Shown piece after piece: positions 33,657-48,998 of a stretch of DNA of 64,000 nucleotides. The stretch is from Oscillatoria acuminata PCC 6304 (GTDB lineage: Bacteria > Cyanobacteriota > Cyanobacteriia > Cyanobacteriales > Laspinemataceae), in NCBI RefSeq assembly GCF_000317105.1, contig NC_019693.1:7544501-7608500 (forward strand), read 5' to 3'. The notes below the pieces were generated by a model that was not told the DNA's origin, ran no database searches, and saw nothing but the letters and a program-made list of their open reading frames with translations. How positions within the stretch are numbered: the first letter of the stretch is position 1; the number at the start of each line of letters is the position of its first letter. A program made the translations under genes and the position numbers.

Positions 33657-36600
33657 ATGAGTACGAGAACATTTGCGACTTTAGACGCCAACGAGGCTGT
33701 TGCCCGCGTTGCGTATAAATTAAATGAAGTCATTGCCATTTATCCGATTACACCCGCTTCACCAATGGGAGAATGGGCCGATGCTTGGATGTCCGAAGGG
33801 CGTCCAAACCTCTGGGGGACGATTCCCTCGGTGGTAGAAATGCAAAGTGAGGCGGGGGCGGCAGGGACAGTACATGGGGCCTTGCAAACGGGTTCCCTAA
33901 CGACAACGTTTACCGCGTCTCAGGGATTGCTGTTAATGATTCCCAATCTCTACAAAATTGCTGGGGAACTCACTTGTGCCGTAATTCATGTGGCCGCCCG
34001 ATCGCTGGCAGCCCAGGCCCTATCTATTTTTGGCGATCATAGTGATGTAATGGCGGTCCGCAGTACCGGATTTGCCCTATTATGTTCCGCATCGGTCCAG
34101 GAAGCCCATGATTTCGCCTTAATTGCCCAATCCGCAACCTTGAAATCCCGCGTTCCCTTCATTCACTTCTTTGATGGGTTCCGGACCTCTCACGAAATCC
34201 AGAAGGTCGAACTGTTAGAAGACGAGGACCTGCGATCGCTGATTGATGATGCGGGAGTCTTCGCCCATCGCGATCGCGCCTTAACTCCCGATCGCCCTGT
34301 CTTACGGGGAACTGCCCAAAACCCTGATGTCTATTTCCAAGCCCGGGAAACGGTCAACCCCTTCTATACGGACTGTTCCGACATTGTACAACAGGCAATG
34401 GACGAGTTTGGGGAACTCACCGGACGCAAGTATCAACTGTTCGAGTATCACGGTGCACCCGACCCCAGTTGCCTGGTTATCTTAATGGGTTCCGGTTGCG
34501 AAACCGTCCATGAAACCGTGGATTACCTCAACGCCCAAGGGGAAAAAGTCGGCGTCTTGAAAGTGCGACTGTATCGCCCCTTGGATATGAAACGCTTGGT
34601 TGCCGCTATCCCGGAAACGGTTAAGGCGATCGCTGTCTTAGATCGCACCAAAGAACCGGGGGCCGGAGGTGACCCCTTGTATCTGGATGTCGTCACCGCC
34701 ATGCATGAAGAATGGACGGGCGATCGCTTGCCGAAACTCGTAGGAGGGCGCTATGGCTTATCCTCCAAGGAATTTACCCCAGCAATGGTTAAAGCTATCT
34801 TTGATAATCTTAGCCAAGCTAAACCCAAAAATCACTTCACCATCGGCATCAATGATGATGTCACTCACACCTCCCTAGATTACGACCCCAACTTCTCCAC
34901 GGAACCCGATAGCGTAGTTCGGGCAATGTTCTATGGATTAGGGGCCGATGGCACCGTGGGGGCAAACAAAAACTCCATTAAAATTATTGGAGAAGAAACG
35001 GACAATTACGCCCAAGGCTACTTTGTCTATGACTCCAAAAAATCCGGGGCAATTACCATTTCTCACCTCCGATTTGGACCCCAACCCATTCGTTCCACTT
35101 ACCTAATTGAACAAGCCAACTTTGTCGGCTGTCACCAATGGATTTTCCTGGAAAAATTAGATGTTTTAAGTGCAGCCGCCCCCGGGGCCATTTTCCTCTT
35201 AAATAGTCCCTATGCCCATGAAGAAGTTTGGAATCAACTCCCCATTGAAACCCAAGAAAAAATTGTCCGCAAAGGCTTAAAAGTCTATACCATTGATGCC
35301 AACAAAGTTGCTCGCGAGAGTGGCATGAGTGGACGGATTAACACGGTGATGCAGGTGTGTTTCTTCGCCTTAGCCGGAGTTCTCCCTCGGGACGAAGCCA
35401 TTGCCCAAATCAAGAAGGCGATCGAGAAAACCTACGGCAAAAAAGGCAAAGAAATCGTCCGCATGAACCTACAAGCGGTGGATAATACCCTCGCCAACCT
35501 GTTTGAAGTTACCCTCGGACAAGCTAACAGTTCCCTGCACAAACAACCCGCAGTTCCCGATTTAGCCCCCGCCTTTGTGCGCGATGTAGAAGGCAAAATG
35601 TTGGTAAAAGAAGGGGAAGTGCTGCCCGTGAGTGCTTTACCTTGCGATGGCACCTATCCCACCGCCACCTCCAAATGGGAAAAACGCAATATTGCCACAG
35701 AAATCCCCGTTTGGGACCCGGATGTTTGCGTTCAATGCGGCAAATGTATCATGGTTTGTCCCCATGCGGTCATCCGAGGGAAAGTTTATGAACCGGCAGA
35801 ACTTGCTAATGCACCGGCTACCTTTAAAGCCACGGATACCAAAGATAAAGACTTTGCCGGAACTCAGTTTACTATTCAAGTCTCCCCTGAAGACTGTACC
35901 GGCTGCGGCATCTGCGTCGAAGTTTGTCCCGCCAAAAACAAATCCATGCCATCCCTGAAAGCGATTAACATGGAACCGCAAATTCCTCTGCGTGAACCCG
36001 AACGGGAAAACTGGGAATTCTTCATGAACTTACCCAACCCCGATCGCCGCACATTGCATCTCGATCGCATTCGTCAGCAACAACTCCAAGAACCCCTGTT
36101 TGAGTTCTCCGGGGCTTGTGCCGGATGTGGCGAAACTCCGTATCTGAAGTTAGTCTCTCAACTGTTTGGCGATCGCAGCGTCATCGCCAACGCCACCGGC
36201 TGTTCCTCCATCTATGGCGGCAACCTCCCCACCACCCCCTGGGCGCAAAACGCCGAAGGACGGGGACCCGCATGGTCCAACTCCCTATTTGAAGATAACG
36301 CCGAATTCGGCCTAGGATTCCGGGTTTCCATCGATAAACAAGCCCAATTCGCCGGCGAATTAGTCCAAAAACTCAGCAGTGAGATTGGGGATAACCTGGT
36401 TACCGGCATTCTCAACGCCACCCAGAAAAACGAAGCCGACATCTGGGAACAACGCGATCGCGTCGCAGCCCTCAAAGAAAAATTACAAGGGATGAACTCC
36501 CCAGATGCCAAGCAACTCGCCAGCCTAGCCGATTACCTCGTCAAAAAAGATGTGTGGATTATCGGCGGTGACGGTTGGGCGTATGACATCGGCTACGGTG

Positions 36601-37250
36601 GTTTAGATCACGTCATCGCCTCGGGACGAAACGTCAATATCCTTGTCCTAGATACAGAAGTCTACTCCAACACCGGAGGACAAGCCTCCAAAGCCACCCC
36701 CCGAGGGGCCGTTGCCAAATTCGCCGCCGGTGGTAAACCTGCTGCTAAGAAAGACTTGGGCTTAATTGCCATGACTTACGGGAATGTATATGTTGCCAGC
36801 GTCGCAATGGGGGCGCGAGACGAACATACCCTAAAAGTCTTCCTAGAAGCCGAAGCGTATGACGGACCGTCCTTAATTATCGCTTATTCTCACTGTATCG
36901 CCCACGGCATCAACATGACAACGGCGATGAATCACCAGAAAGAAATGGTAGAAGCGGGGCGGTGGTTGTTGTATCGCTATAACCCGGATTTGGTGGAACA
37001 AGGGAAAAATCCGTTGCAATTGGATATGCGATCGCCCAAGAAAGGGGTGGAATATTCGATGTACAACGAGAACCGATTCAAGATGTTGACCAAAACCAAA
37101 CCCGCTGATGCCAAGCGGTTATTGGCAGAAGCACAAAACGACATCAACACCCGTTGGCAGATGTATGAATATCTTGCTTCCCGTCATCTTGAAACTCACA
37201 ATGGGGAGGCTGCTGTAGCGCCCGCCGCCCCCGCCGCCCCCGCAGGCTAA
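33657..37250 (+). CDS. nifJ: Pyruvate:ferredoxin (flavodoxin) oxidoreductase
   Basis: A 1,197-residue single-chain PFOR that decarboxylates pyruvate to acetyl-CoA and reduces ferredoxin. Domain I begins ATLDANEAVARVAYKLNEVI with the pyruvate/TPP motif YPITPASPMGEWAD. The ferredoxin-like domain has CVQCGKCIMVCPH and CTGCGICVEVCPA (about residues 695-765). Further Cys ligands are in GACAGCGETPY, and the TPP-binding block GGDGWAYDIGYGGLDHV is near residue 970. The C-terminus ends in a low-complexity Ala/Pro tail encoded by repeat DNA, with the stop codon inside a CAGGCT-AA-AGCCTG palindrome. Reduced ferredoxin from this enzyme could feed HoxEFUYH under dark anoxia. No nitrogenase genes are present. 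Confidence 0.96.
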   Translation: MSTRTFATLDANEAVARVAYKLNEVIAIYPITPASPMGEWADAWMSEGRPNLWGTIPSVVEMQSEAGAAGTVHGALQTGSLTTTFTASQGLLLMIPNLYKIAGELTCAVIHVAARSLAAQALSIFGDHSDVMAVRSTGFALLCSASVQEAHDFALIAQSATLKSRVPFIHFFDGFRTSHEIQKVELLEDEDLRSLIDDAGVFAHRDRALTPDRPVLRGTAQNPDVYFQARETVNPFYTDCSDIVQQAMDEFGELTGRKYQLFEYHGAPDPSCLVILMGSGCETVHETVDYLNAQGEKVGVLKVRLYRPLDMKRLVAAIPETVKAIAVLDRTKEPGAGGDPLYLDVVTAMHEEWTGDRLPKLVGGRYGLSSKEFTPAMVKAIFDNLSQAKPKNHFTIGINDDVTHTSLDYDPNFSTEPDSVVRAMFYGLGADGTVGANKNSIKIIGEETDNYAQGYFVYDSKKSGAITISHLRFGPQPIRSTYLIEQANFVGCHQWIFLEKLDVLSAAAPGAIFLLNSPYAHEEVWNQLPIETQEKIVRKGLKVYTIDANKVARESGMSGRINTVMQVCFFALAGVLPRDEAIAQIKKAIEKTYGKKGKEIVRMNLQAVDNTLANLFEVTLGQANSSLHKQPAVPDLAPAFVRDVEGKMLVKEGEVLPVSALPCDGTYPTATSKWEKRNIATEIPVWDPDVCVQCGKCIMVCPHAVIRGKVYEPAELANAPATFKATDTKDKDFAGTQFTIQVSPEDCTGCGICVEVCPAKNKSMPSLKAINMEPQIPLREPERENWEFFMNLPNPDRRTLHLDRIRQQQLQEPLFEFSGACAGCGETPYLKLVSQLFGDRSVIANATGCSSIYGGNLPTTPWAQNAEGRGPAWSNSLFEDNAEFGLGFRVSIDKQAQFAGELVQKLSSEIGDNLVTGILNATQKNEADIWEQRDRVAALKEKLQGMNSPDAKQLASLADYLVKKDVWIIGGDGWAYDIGYGGLDHVIASGRNVNILVLDTEVYSNTGGQASKATPRGAVAKFAAGGKPAAKKDLGLIAMTYGNVYVASVAMGARDEHTLKVFLEAEAYDGPSLIIAYSHCIAHGINMTTAMNHQKEMVEAGRWLLYRYNPDLVEQGKNPLQLDMRSPKKGVEYSMYNENRFKMLTKTKPADAKRLLAEAQNDINTRWQMYEYLASRHLETHNGEAAVAPAAPAAPAG

Positions 37251-37475
37251 AGCCTGGGGCTACACGAACAAAGCCCGCCTGCGCGGGCTACTCCGGTCCC
37301 CTCCCCTTGGCAACAAGGGGAGGGTTAGGGTGGGGTTCTTCCCAAGATATCGGGCTACTCCGGTCCCCTCCCCTTAGCAAGGGGAGGGTTAGGGTGGGGT
37401 TCTTCCCAAGAGTATGACGGAGAAACGATATTTCACTCATCCCGGAAATAACGACTGAAGTCGTTACTACAAACA
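37243..37475. repeat. Cluster of short repeats after nifJ
   Basis: Includes CAGGCTAAAGCCTG over the nifJ stop, AGCCCGC/GCGGGCT (37266-37286), two direct copies of a roughly 70-bp unit with CTACTCCGGTCCCCTCCCCT (37290 and about 37355), and the AACGACTGAAGTCGTT palindrome (37449-37474). No gene. Confidence 0.7.
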
Positions 37476-37510
37476 TCCCTCCCATTTCCATAACAGGAGA
37501 ACATAACATA

Positions 37511-38536
37511 ATGGATCTGACGACAGAATATCTCGGTTTACAACTAAAATCCCCCTTAATGCCATCGGCGGCTGCCCCCCTCACCGAAGATTTGGATAAT
37601 ATCAAACGGTTAGAAGATGCAGGCGCAGGGGCGATCGCACTCCATAGTATCTTTGCCGAACAACTCAAAATTGAACAACACGAACTCCATCATCACACCA
37701 TCTCCCATACCGAAAGTTTTGCCGAAGCCCTCACTTATTTCCCCGATCCAGATACCTATCATGTAGGACCGGAAACCTATCTCGAACATATCCGCCAAGC
37801 CAAAGAGAGTGTAGAAATTCCCATTATCGCCTCCTTGAATGGTTATACATTAGGCGATTGGGTGGATTATTCTAAACAAATCCAGGAAGCCGGGGCCGAT
37901 GCTTTAGAGTTAAATATCTATAGTATCCCCACGGACCCTCACTTGACCGGGGCGCAAATTGAGGAAGATTATCTCTCTATTGTAGAAGCCGTTCGCGCTG
38001 ACGTGACTATTCCCCTGGCGGTGAAACTTAGTCCATATTTCACCAATTTAGCCAATATGGCGATGCGCTTGGATAAAGCCGGTGCCAATGGGTTAATTTT
38101 ATTTAACCGCTTCATGCAAGCCGATATTTCCCCAGAAGAACTGGAAGTCTGGCCCCATCTGGTGTTAAGTCATCACCAGGAATCCCTACTCCCCATGCGC
38201 TGGCTAGGATTGCTCTATGGTCGCATCAATGCTGATCTTGCCGCAACTACCGGCATTCAAAAAGGGCGGGATGCGGTGAAAATGTTGATGGTAGGGGCAA
38301 AAGTGACCCAAGTTTGTTCTCCCCTGTTGCGCCACGGCATCGGACATTTGCGGGAAATTGAACGGGAACTGGTGGAGTGGTTGGAGGAACATGAATATCA
38401 CTCCGTCAAACAGGCGATCGGGACCATGAGTCAGATGAATGTGGCCGATCGCAGTGCCTATGAACGGGCGCAATACATGAAAGTGATTCAAAGTTTCGAT
38501 TACGATCAGGCGATCGTCACCGCTTCCACCGTCTAA
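37511..38536 (+). CDS. Dihydroorotate dehydrogenase-like flavoprotein
   Basis: A 341-residue FMN-dependent TIM-barrel protein. The N-terminus MDLTTEYLGLQLKSPLMPSA and the motifs ADALELNIYSIP and IPLAVKLSPYFTNLANMAMR match the dihydroorotate dehydrogenase-like family that often sits beside nifJ in cyanobacteria and other anaerobe-capable bacteria. The catalytic Cys or Ser loop of genuine PyrD is not obvious; C-x-x-L-L-R-H-G (QVCSPLLRHGIGH) is near residue 275. It may be a reductase fed by PFOR-derived electrons, or a nucleotide-metabolism enzyme; the true substrate is unknown. It follows nifJ after 260 bp of repeats, and AACAGGAGAA provides the ribosome site. Confidence 0.85.
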   Translation: MDLTTEYLGLQLKSPLMPSAAAPLTEDLDNIKRLEDAGAGAIALHSIFAEQLKIEQHELHHHTISHTESFAEALTYFPDPDTYHVGPETYLEHIRQAKESVEIPIIASLNGYTLGDWVDYSKQIQEAGADALELNIYSIPTDPHLTGAQIEEDYLSIVEAVRADVTIPLAVKLSPYFTNLANMAMRLDKAGANGLILFNRFMQADISPEELEVWPHLVLSHHQESLLPMRWLGLLYGRINADLAATTGIQKGRDAVKMLMVGAKVTQVCSPLLRHGIGHLREIERELVEWLEEHEYHSVKQAIGTMSQMNVADRSAYERAQYMKVIQSFDYDQAIVTASTV

Positions 38537-38586
38537 GCAATTTTCGTCCCTAACTGATTTTTCCCAATGTCATAAAATCCCCATCA

Positions 38587-38608
38587 GGCGGCAATGCCGC
38601 CTTTTTTT
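38587..38608 (+). terminator. Terminator after the DHOD-like gene
   Basis: Perfect GGCGGC-AAT-GCCGCC stem followed by seven T. It lies 50 bp past the stop. Confidence 0.92.
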
Positions 38609-38682
38609 GTCGGAGTGGATTAAGGACTTAGGGGATTGCAAAATATAAATCATCCAACCGTTCAACTGAAAGGAAAGTATGT

Positions 38683-38731
38683 GTAGGGGCGCAATGCTTG
38701 CGCCCTTGGGGCCTGCGCATTGCGCCCCTAC
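38683..38731. repeat. GTAGRGGCG palindromic repeat, doubled copy
   Basis: Outer arms GTAGGGGCGCAATGC and GCATTGCGCCCCTAC enclose a second partial copy (TTGCGCCC TTGGGG CCTGCGC), as if two units were nested or recombined. It lies between the convergent DHOD-like and rpoC2 genes. Confidence 0.8.
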
Positions 38732-38799
38732 ATTGACGGGGCTACTCCGTTGAACACTCACTACGAACGAACGTTTTGGAGGTTTTATTTTTTGGAGTT

Positions 38800-38958
38800 C
38801 CCTTAACAGAAGTCCTTCTCATGTCCCCCCCTCGCCTCTTAGGAGAGGGGGGCTAGGGGGGGAGAGGTCCTCCTCATGTCCCCCCCTCGCCTCTTAGGAG
38901 AGGGGGGCTAGGGGGGAGAGGTCCTCCCCTCTCCTCTTAGCAAAGGCAAGAGAACCCC
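38800..38958. repeat. Tandem C/G-rich repeat before the rpoC2 end
   Basis: Two copies of a unit of about 60 bp (TCATGTCCCCCCCTCGCCTC, then TTAGGAGAGG and a G-rich arm), each a self-complementary hairpin, ending next to the rpoC2 stop. No coding potential. Confidence 0.75.
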
Positions 38959-43035
<4,077 letters not shown>

Positions 43036-43242
43036 TAGTCCTTTGTCCTTGGTCCTTGGTCATTTGACTGATGAGAGGAGAGGAGATGGGAGAAGTGTTG
43101 GACAGATGGGGACCGATGGGGACCGATAGGAATAGATAGAGACAGAAGGAAACCGATGAACACAGAAGGAATAATTATTCCTCCCCATCTTCCCCATCTT
43201 CCCCATCCTCCGCATCTTCCCCATCCTCCCGATCCATCCGCC
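43036..43242. repeat. rpoC1-rpoC2 spacer with short tandem repeats
   Basis: Holds a TCCTTGGTCCTTGGTCATTT stretch and a CCCCATCTTCCCCATCTTCC type tandem repeat (about 43180-43230). Both are short tandemly repeated repeats common in filamentous cyanobacteria. Confidence 0.75.
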
Positions 43243-45117
43243 TTAAATCAACACATCAGCAATAGTTTTATTGAAGATAATTCGGCCTGCGGTGGTCTGA
43301 ATATATTGGGACAGGATATTGCCCTGGGCATCTTCTCGAATGCGGCGATCGGCATACAATTTGGTGACGCTGCCATCGGAATGCTGAGTGATTTTGGGTT
43401 CAGTTTCTTTCTCATCCGAATCCACCTCCCAATTCACATCCAGCCGCACCCAAATCAAGGCGTGTAACTCAATCAATCCTTGCTCATAGGCAATAATTGC
43501 ATCTTGTAACGAGGAAAAATAACCTCCTGCACCTTTATGAGCATTGGGATTATGAGCCGTCAAATAATAGCAACCCAACACCATATCTTGAGACGGTGTA
43601 ACAATTGGCCGTCCCGTTGCCGGAGACATGATATTGTTAGAAGCTAACATCAACAACCGAGCTTCGGCTTGGGCCTCTAACCCGAGAGGCACGTGCACCG
43701 CCATTTGGTCTCCGTCAAAGTCAGCATTAAACGCCGGACAAACTAATGGGTGCAACTGAATTGCTCGTCCTTCCACCAAAATTGGCTCAAAGGCTTGAAT
43801 CCCTAAACGGTGCAGGGTCGGTGCGCGGTTTAACAGGACGGGATGGGATTCAATCACCTCTTCCAAGACATCCCAAACACTCGGGTCTGCTCGTTGAATC
43901 AGCTTTTTGGCAGCTTTGATATTGTTCACCAAACCTTGACGAATCAAGCGGTGAATCACGAAGGGTTGGAAGAGTTCGATCGCCATTTCCCGAGGCAATC
44001 CGCACTGATGAATCTTCAGTTTCGGACCAACGACAATCACGGAACGTCCAGAATAATCCACCCGTTTTCCAAGCAAGTTTTGCCGGAATCGTCCTTGTTT
44101 ACCCTCAATAATATCGGACAAAGATTTCAGCGGGCGGTTATTCGCACCCACCACCGTCCGTCCCCGACGACCATTATCAATTAGGGCATCCACCGCCTCC
44201 TGCAACATCCGCTTTTCATTACGAATGATGATTTCCGGGGCCAAAATCTCTTGTAATCGGGCCAATCGATTATTCCGGTTAATCACCCGTCGATACAAAT
44301 CATTGAGGTCACTGGTGGCAAACCGTCCCCCATCCAACTGCACCATCGGGCGCAAGTCCGGGGGAATCACGGGAATATATTCCAGAACCATCCAATCCGG
44401 TTGCGATCCGGTTGCGATAAAGTTATCAATCACCCGGAGGCGTTTAATCAGTTTGGCCCGCTTTTGTCCTTTGGAGTTGGCGATTTCTTCCCGTAACTTT
44501 TCCGCTTCGGTTTCTAATTCGAGGTCTTGTAATAACCGTTGCAACGCTTCGGCACCAATCCCCACTTCAATGCCGATGAGTTCTGTATCCTCACTATAGA
44601 GTTGGTCCTCGATTTCCATCCAAGCATCTTCACTCAGCAGTTGCTTGTATTGCAGATTATCTGCATTTCCGGGACTCAGAACACAATATGCATTGAAGTA
44701 GACAATTTGTTCGACATCCCGCAAGGGCATATCCAGGAGAATAGCGATATAGCTGGGAATCCCTTTGAGATACCAAACATGAGCAACGGGTGCAGCTAAT
44801 TTAATAAACCCCATGCGATGCCGACGCACGCGAGACTCGGTAACTTCTACGCCGCATCTCTCACAAACAATGCCGCGATGGCGAACTCGCTTATATTTAC
44901 CGCAATGACATTCCCAATCTTTGGCAGGACCAAAAATCCGCTCACAAAATAAACCGTCCATTTCCGGTTTTAAGGTGCGGTAATTAATGGTTTCTGGTTT
45001 AGTGACCTCGCCGACAACTTGACCATTCGGCAGAGTTCGTTCACCCCATTGCCGAATTCGGTCTGGGGAGGCGATCGCAATCTTTACATAATCAAAGCGT
45101 TGCTCAATCTTTGGCAT
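43243..45117 (-). CDS. rpoC1: RNA polymerase gamma subunit (RpoC1)
   Basis: A 624-residue gamma subunit, the N-terminal part of bacterial beta' split off in cyanobacteria and plastids. It has the zinc-binding motif [20 protein letters not shown] (about residues 70-89), the clamp and rudder region, and the catalytic Mg-binding [12 protein letters not shown] motif near residue 465. Normal length. The ATG is followed by [20 protein letters not shown], as in other cyanobacteria. Confidence 0.98.
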   Translation of the reverse strand: MPKIEQRFDYVKIAIASPDRIRQWGERTLPNGQVVGEVTKPETINYRTLKPEMDGLFCERIFGPAKDWECHCGKYKRVRHRGIVCERCGVEVTESRVRRHRMGFIKLAAPVAHVWYLKGIPSYIAILLDMPLRDVEQIVYFNAYCVLSPGNADNLQYKQLLSEDAWMEIEDQLYSEDTELIGIEVGIGAEALQRLLQDLELETEAEKLREEIANSKGQKRAKLIKRLRVIDNFIATGSQPDWMVLEYIPVIPPDLRPMVQLDGGRFATSDLNDLYRRVINRNNRLARLQEILAPEIIIRNEKRMLQEAVDALIDNGRRGRTVVGANNRPLKSLSDIIEGKQGRFRQNLLGKRVDYSGRSVIVVGPKLKIHQCGLPREMAIELFQPFVIHRLIRQGLVNNIKAAKKLIQRADPSVWDVLEEVIESHPVLLNRAPTLHRLGIQAFEPILVEGRAIQLHPLVCPAFNADFDGDQMAVHVPLGLEAQAEARLLMLASNNIMSPATGRPIVTPSQDMVLGCYYLTAHNPNAHKGAGGYFSSLQDAIIAYEQGLIELHALIWVRLDVNWEVDSDEKETEPKITQHSDGSVTKLYADRRIREDAQGNILSQYIQTTAGRIIFNKTIADVLI

Positions 45118-45284
45118 TCGATGATATCCCCTTGTAAACTTTGTCCTTGGTCATTGGTCCTTGGTCATTGGTCATTGGTGCATGGTCGTTGGTCGTTTGT
45201 CATTGGTCACTGGTCATTGGTCCTTGGTCGCTGATGACAATGGACAAATGACAAACAACAAATGACAAACGACCAATGACAAAC
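45118..45284. repeat. TTGGTCA short tandem repeats between rpoB and rpoC1
   Basis: Almost the whole 167-bp spacer consists of TTGGTCATTGGTCCTTGGTC-type heptamer-like units, followed by the opposite-strand version (ACAAATGACAAACGACCAAT), giving a large potential stem-loop between two essential co-transcribed genes. Smaller copies lie at 20845, 43046 and 53518. Confidence 0.8.
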
Positions 45285-48200
45285 TTACTCTTCCTCTTCC
45301 TCCTCTAACGCTTCCCGAGAGACAGACTCATAAGTTGGCCGAGAGGGGGTGCGACGATTGGCCACATCCGCCATTAAGTCCACTTCTACATCCCGAGAAG
45401 TGCCATCGTCCTGGGTTTGCACTTTATGCACCGCAATATCCAAACAAAGCGACTGCAACTCTCGCATCAGCACTTTGAAAGACTCAGGGGTTCCCGGACG
45501 AGGAATCGCTTTGCCTTTGACGATCGCATTCAACGCTTCATTCCGTCCCTGCATATCATCGGATTTAACCGTGAGCAATTCCTGCAAGGTATAAGCGGCC
45601 CCAAATGCCTCCAATGCCCAAACTTCCATTTCTCCAAATCGCTGGCCCCCTTGTTGCGCTTTACCGCCAAGAGGTTGCTGGGTAACCAAAGAATAGGGTC
45701 CCGTAGAACGGGCGTGAATCTTGTCATCCACCAAATGCACCAGTTTGAGCATATAGGCCTTACCCACGGTAATCGGACGGTCAAATGCCTCTCCGGTCCG
45801 GCCATCATAAACGAGGGTTTTTCCGGGGTGGTCTTCGTTAAATATCCAATCCTTACCCGTCTTCTGCCGAGCTTCTTGTAACTTGCCATGCACGCTTTCG
45901 CGCGACTTTTCTGGCCCGTGCATTTCATCAAATGGCACCACTTTGAACCGGGACCCCAGATTTTGTCCGGCCCAACCCAGGAGACACTCAAACACCTGTC
46001 CGACATTCATCCGCGAAGGCACACCCAGAGGATTCAACACGATATCCAACGGGGTCCCATCGGGCAAATAGGGCATATCCTCGATCGGCAGAATCCGAGA
46101 AATAATTCCCTTATTCCCGTGACGACCGGCCATTTTGTCTCCGACCTGGATTTTCCGCTTCTGGGCCACATAAACCCGCACGACCATGTTCGCACCAGGG
46201 GGCAGTTCATCCCCTTGTTCCCGGGTAAACACCCGGACATCCACAACCCGGCCTTTTTCACCGTTCGGGACTCGCAGGGAGTTATCCCGCACATCCCGAG
46301 CTTTTTCCCCGAAAATCGCCCGCAAGAGCTTTTCTTCTGGGGGTTGGTCGGATTCACCCTTGGGCGTGACTTTACCCACAAGGATATCCCCGGACTCAAC
46401 CCAGGCCCCAATCCGGATAATTCCCCCTTCATCTAACTGACGCAGGGAATCTTCCCCAACGTTGGGAATTTCTCGGGTGATTTCTTCAGGTCCTAACTTG
46501 GTTTGCCGTGCCTCAATTTCATATTTCTCAATGTGAATTGAGGTATAGAGGTCGTCATAAACCAGGCGCTCACTAATCAAGATGGCGTCTTCGTAGTTAT
46601 ACCCTTCCCAAGGCATATAGGCCACGATAATATTCTGACCCAGAGCCAACTCTCCGCCTTCGGTGGAGGACCCATCAGCCAAGACCTGTCCGGCGACCAC
46701 ATCATCCCCTTCAAATACCAGGGGGCGCTGGTTCAAGCAAGTGTCTTGGTTAGACCGTTGATATTTCTGTAACTGATATTCCATTTCCCGACCTTGTGGG
46801 TCCTGGACGCGAATCTTGGTCGCATCCACAAAGGTGACCATACCATCGGTCCGGGAAACCACCACCATCCCGGAGTCCCGGGCGGCTTGGGCTTCCAGGC
46901 CGGTTCCGACTAAGGGTCGCTCTGGCAGTAACAGCGGCACGGCTTGCCGCTGCATATTAGAACCCATCAGGGCGCGGTTGGCGTCATCATGTTCCAGGAA
47001 AGGAATTAGAGAGGTTGCCACGGAGATAATCTGCACGGGAGATACCGCCACATAGTCCACCTGATCGGGTGTAGTGGTGGTGAAATCTTGGCGATAGCGC
47101 ACCGGGACGGTTTCACCCTGGATATAGCCGCCTTCATCGACGGTAATATCCCCAGGGGCAACCCGCAGGTCATCTTCCTCATCGGCAGTCATAAACAGGG
47201 CTCCCCGTTCCCGCAAGACCCGACCGTTTTCTACGGGATAAAATGGGGTTTCGATAAATCCGTAGGGGTTGACGCGGGCGTGAGTGGCCAAGGAACCAAT
47301 TAATCCGGCGTTGGGACCTTCTGGAGTCTCGATCGGGCAGATCCGTCCATAGTGGGAGGGGTGAATATCCCGGACGGCAAATCCCGCCCGTTCCCGAGTT
47401 AAACCACCGGGACCGAGGGCGCTCAAGCGGCGTTTGTGGGTCAGTTCCGCTAAGGGGTTGGTCTGATCCATAAACTGGGAAAGCTGGGAAGACCCAAAGA
47501 ATTCCTTGATGGCGGCGACGAGGGGTTTGGGGTTGACCAAGGAGGCGGGGGTCAGGGAATCGGCATCAGAAACGGTCATCCGTTCCCGGATGATGCGTTC
47601 TAAGCGGTTGAGCCCGACTCGGACTTGGTTTTGCAAGAGTTCGCCAACCGATCGCACCCGACGATTGCCTAAGTGGTCAATGTCGTCGCTTTGTCCCACG
47701 TCGAATTCCAGGTTAATCAGGTAATCGATCGCCGTGAGAATATCCTGGGGCGTCAGGACCCGGACGTTATCGGGTACAGACAGACGCAATTTTTTATTTA
47801 GCTTATAGCGGCCCACCCGTCCCAAATCGTACCGTTTCGGGTCAAAGAAGCGCGATTCCAGGAGTTGGCTGCCTCCGGATACTGTGGGGGGTTCCCCGGG
47901 ACGCAGCTTTTTGTAAAGCTCCATCAGGGCTTCTTCTTCTGTGAATTCCCCTTCTTTTTCAATGGTTTTCTGAAAATATTCCGGGTGACGCAGGGCATCG
48001 AAAATTTCGTTGTTGGTAAGTCCCAGGGCCTTAAGCAGCACTTGGGCGCTCAATTTACGGGTTTTGTCAATGCGGACCCAGACTAAATCATTTTTGTCCG
48101 TCTCAAATTTCAGCCATGCCCCCCGGTTGGGAATCAAGCTGGCATTGTAGGTGCGGCGACCATTTTTGTCGGTCTCGGATTTGTAGTAAACTCCGGGAGA

Positions 48201-48590
48201 ACGGACAATTTGGTTAACGATGACTCGTTCGGCCCCGTTAATGATGAAGGTTCCCCGTTCGGTCATTAAGGGCAGGTCGCCGATGAAGACTTCTTGCTCT
48301 TTGATTTCGCCGGTTTCTTTGTTGATGAGTCGGGTGGGGACATACATTTGCACCGCGTAGGTACTGTCCCGGCGTTTTGCGTCATCGACATCGTATTTCG
48401 GACGCTTGAGTTTGTAGTCCTTCCCTATAAAATGTAATTCTAGTTTTCCCGTATAGTCAGTGATGGGGGAAAAGCTGTCGAGTTCTTCAATCAGTCCTAA
48501 TTCAAGAAACCAACGGAAACTCGCCCTTTGAATCTCGACGAGATCGGGGAGGGTAAATGCCGTTGCTGCTGGGTAGGTCGGATTATTCAT
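45285..48590 (-). CDS. rpoB: RNA polymerase beta subunit (RpoB)
   Basis: A 1,101-residue beta subunit. The rifampicin region contains [20 protein letters not shown] and [20 protein letters not shown]. The C-terminal conserved blocks [19 protein letters not shown] and [20 protein letters not shown] are intact, and the tail ends in EEEEEE-type acidic residues. Length and order fit cyanobacteria. The gene starts the polymerase transcript after a 408-bp spacer. Confidence 0.98.
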   Translation of the reverse strand: MNNPTYPAATAFTLPDLVEIQRASFRWFLELGLIEELDSFSPITDYTGKLELHFIGKDYKLKRPKYDVDDAKRRDSTYAVQMYVPTRLINKETGEIKEQEVFIGDLPLMTERGTFIINGAERVIVNQIVRSPGVYYKSETDKNGRRTYNASLIPNRGAWLKFETDKNDLVWVRIDKTRKLSAQVLLKALGLTNNEIFDALRHPEYFQKTIEKEGEFTEEEALMELYKKLRPGEPPTVSGGSQLLESRFFDPKRYDLGRVGRYKLNKKLRLSVPDNVRVLTPQDILTAIDYLINLEFDVGQSDDIDHLGNRRVRSVGELLQNQVRVGLNRLERIIRERMTVSDADSLTPASLVNPKPLVAAIKEFFGSSQLSQFMDQTNPLAELTHKRRLSALGPGGLTRERAGFAVRDIHPSHYGRICPIETPEGPNAGLIGSLATHARVNPYGFIETPFYPVENGRVLRERGALFMTADEEDDLRVAPGDITVDEGGYIQGETVPVRYRQDFTTTTPDQVDYVAVSPVQIISVATSLIPFLEHDDANRALMGSNMQRQAVPLLLPERPLVGTGLEAQAARDSGMVVVSRTDGMVTFVDATKIRVQDPQGREMEYQLQKYQRSNQDTCLNQRPLVFEGDDVVAGQVLADGSSTEGGELALGQNIIVAYMPWEGYNYEDAILISERLVYDDLYTSIHIEKYEIEARQTKLGPEEITREIPNVGEDSLRQLDEGGIIRIGAWVESGDILVGKVTPKGESDQPPEEKLLRAIFGEKARDVRDNSLRVPNGEKGRVVDVRVFTREQGDELPPGANMVVRVYVAQKRKIQVGDKMAGRHGNKGIISRILPIEDMPYLPDGTPLDIVLNPLGVPSRMNVGQVFECLLGWAGQNLGSRFKVVPFDEMHGPEKSRESVHGKLQEARQKTGKDWIFNEDHPGKTLVYDGRTGEAFDRPITVGKAYMLKLVHLVDDKIHARSTGPYSLVTQQPLGGKAQQGGQRFGEMEVWALEAFGAAYTLQELLTVKSDDMQGRNEALNAIVKGKAIPRPGTPESFKVLMRELQSLCLDIAVHKVQTQDDGTSRDVEVDLMADVANRRTPSRPTYESVSREALEEEEEE

Positions 48591-48998
48591 TTGTGTCGAT
48601 CGCCTCTACGCTGTGAATTCTACGCAAGTTAGGGAAGGAGAAAATAAAGACCTGTGACGGAAGAATGAAGGGATGCATATTGAGCGTTCATCCTTCGTCC
48701 CTCGGGTGCTTTTGTTTCAAAGAGTGCTTGTTCGGTGACGCAGTTTGGTTTAAACTCCCGTTTGGGCTGGGCACAGTTCTCGGGTCAAAGATAGGTTTTT
48801 TTCTAGCAACTTTATGGGTCTCCCAATCAACGATTTAAGCTATCCATCAAGGGATAGCTACTGCGGTGAAATTCAGAGTTAGGCAATTTTTGCATTTTTT
48901 TTCAGGTAACCCATTATTATAGCTTTGTTCGTTTTTAGCGTCAAGGAATGGTTTAGTTTTCGGGTGCGATCGCACAGGGGGGTGTTCTATTTTAAGGG
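48591..48998. other. rpoB upstream region with hairpin
   Basis: 408 bp without a gene. A perfect 8-bp stem-loop AGCTATCC-ATCAAG-GGATAGCT (48838-48859) lies about 250 bp before the rpoB ATG and could be part of a long leader or end the tatD transcript. No ribosomal-protein-type leader was recognised. Confidence 0.5.

Noticed and set aside
1984-37250. Nitrogen fixation, suggested by a NifX-like gene and nifJ
   Set aside because: No nifHDK, nifB, nifE or nifN is present, and both families have roles outside nitrogen fixation.
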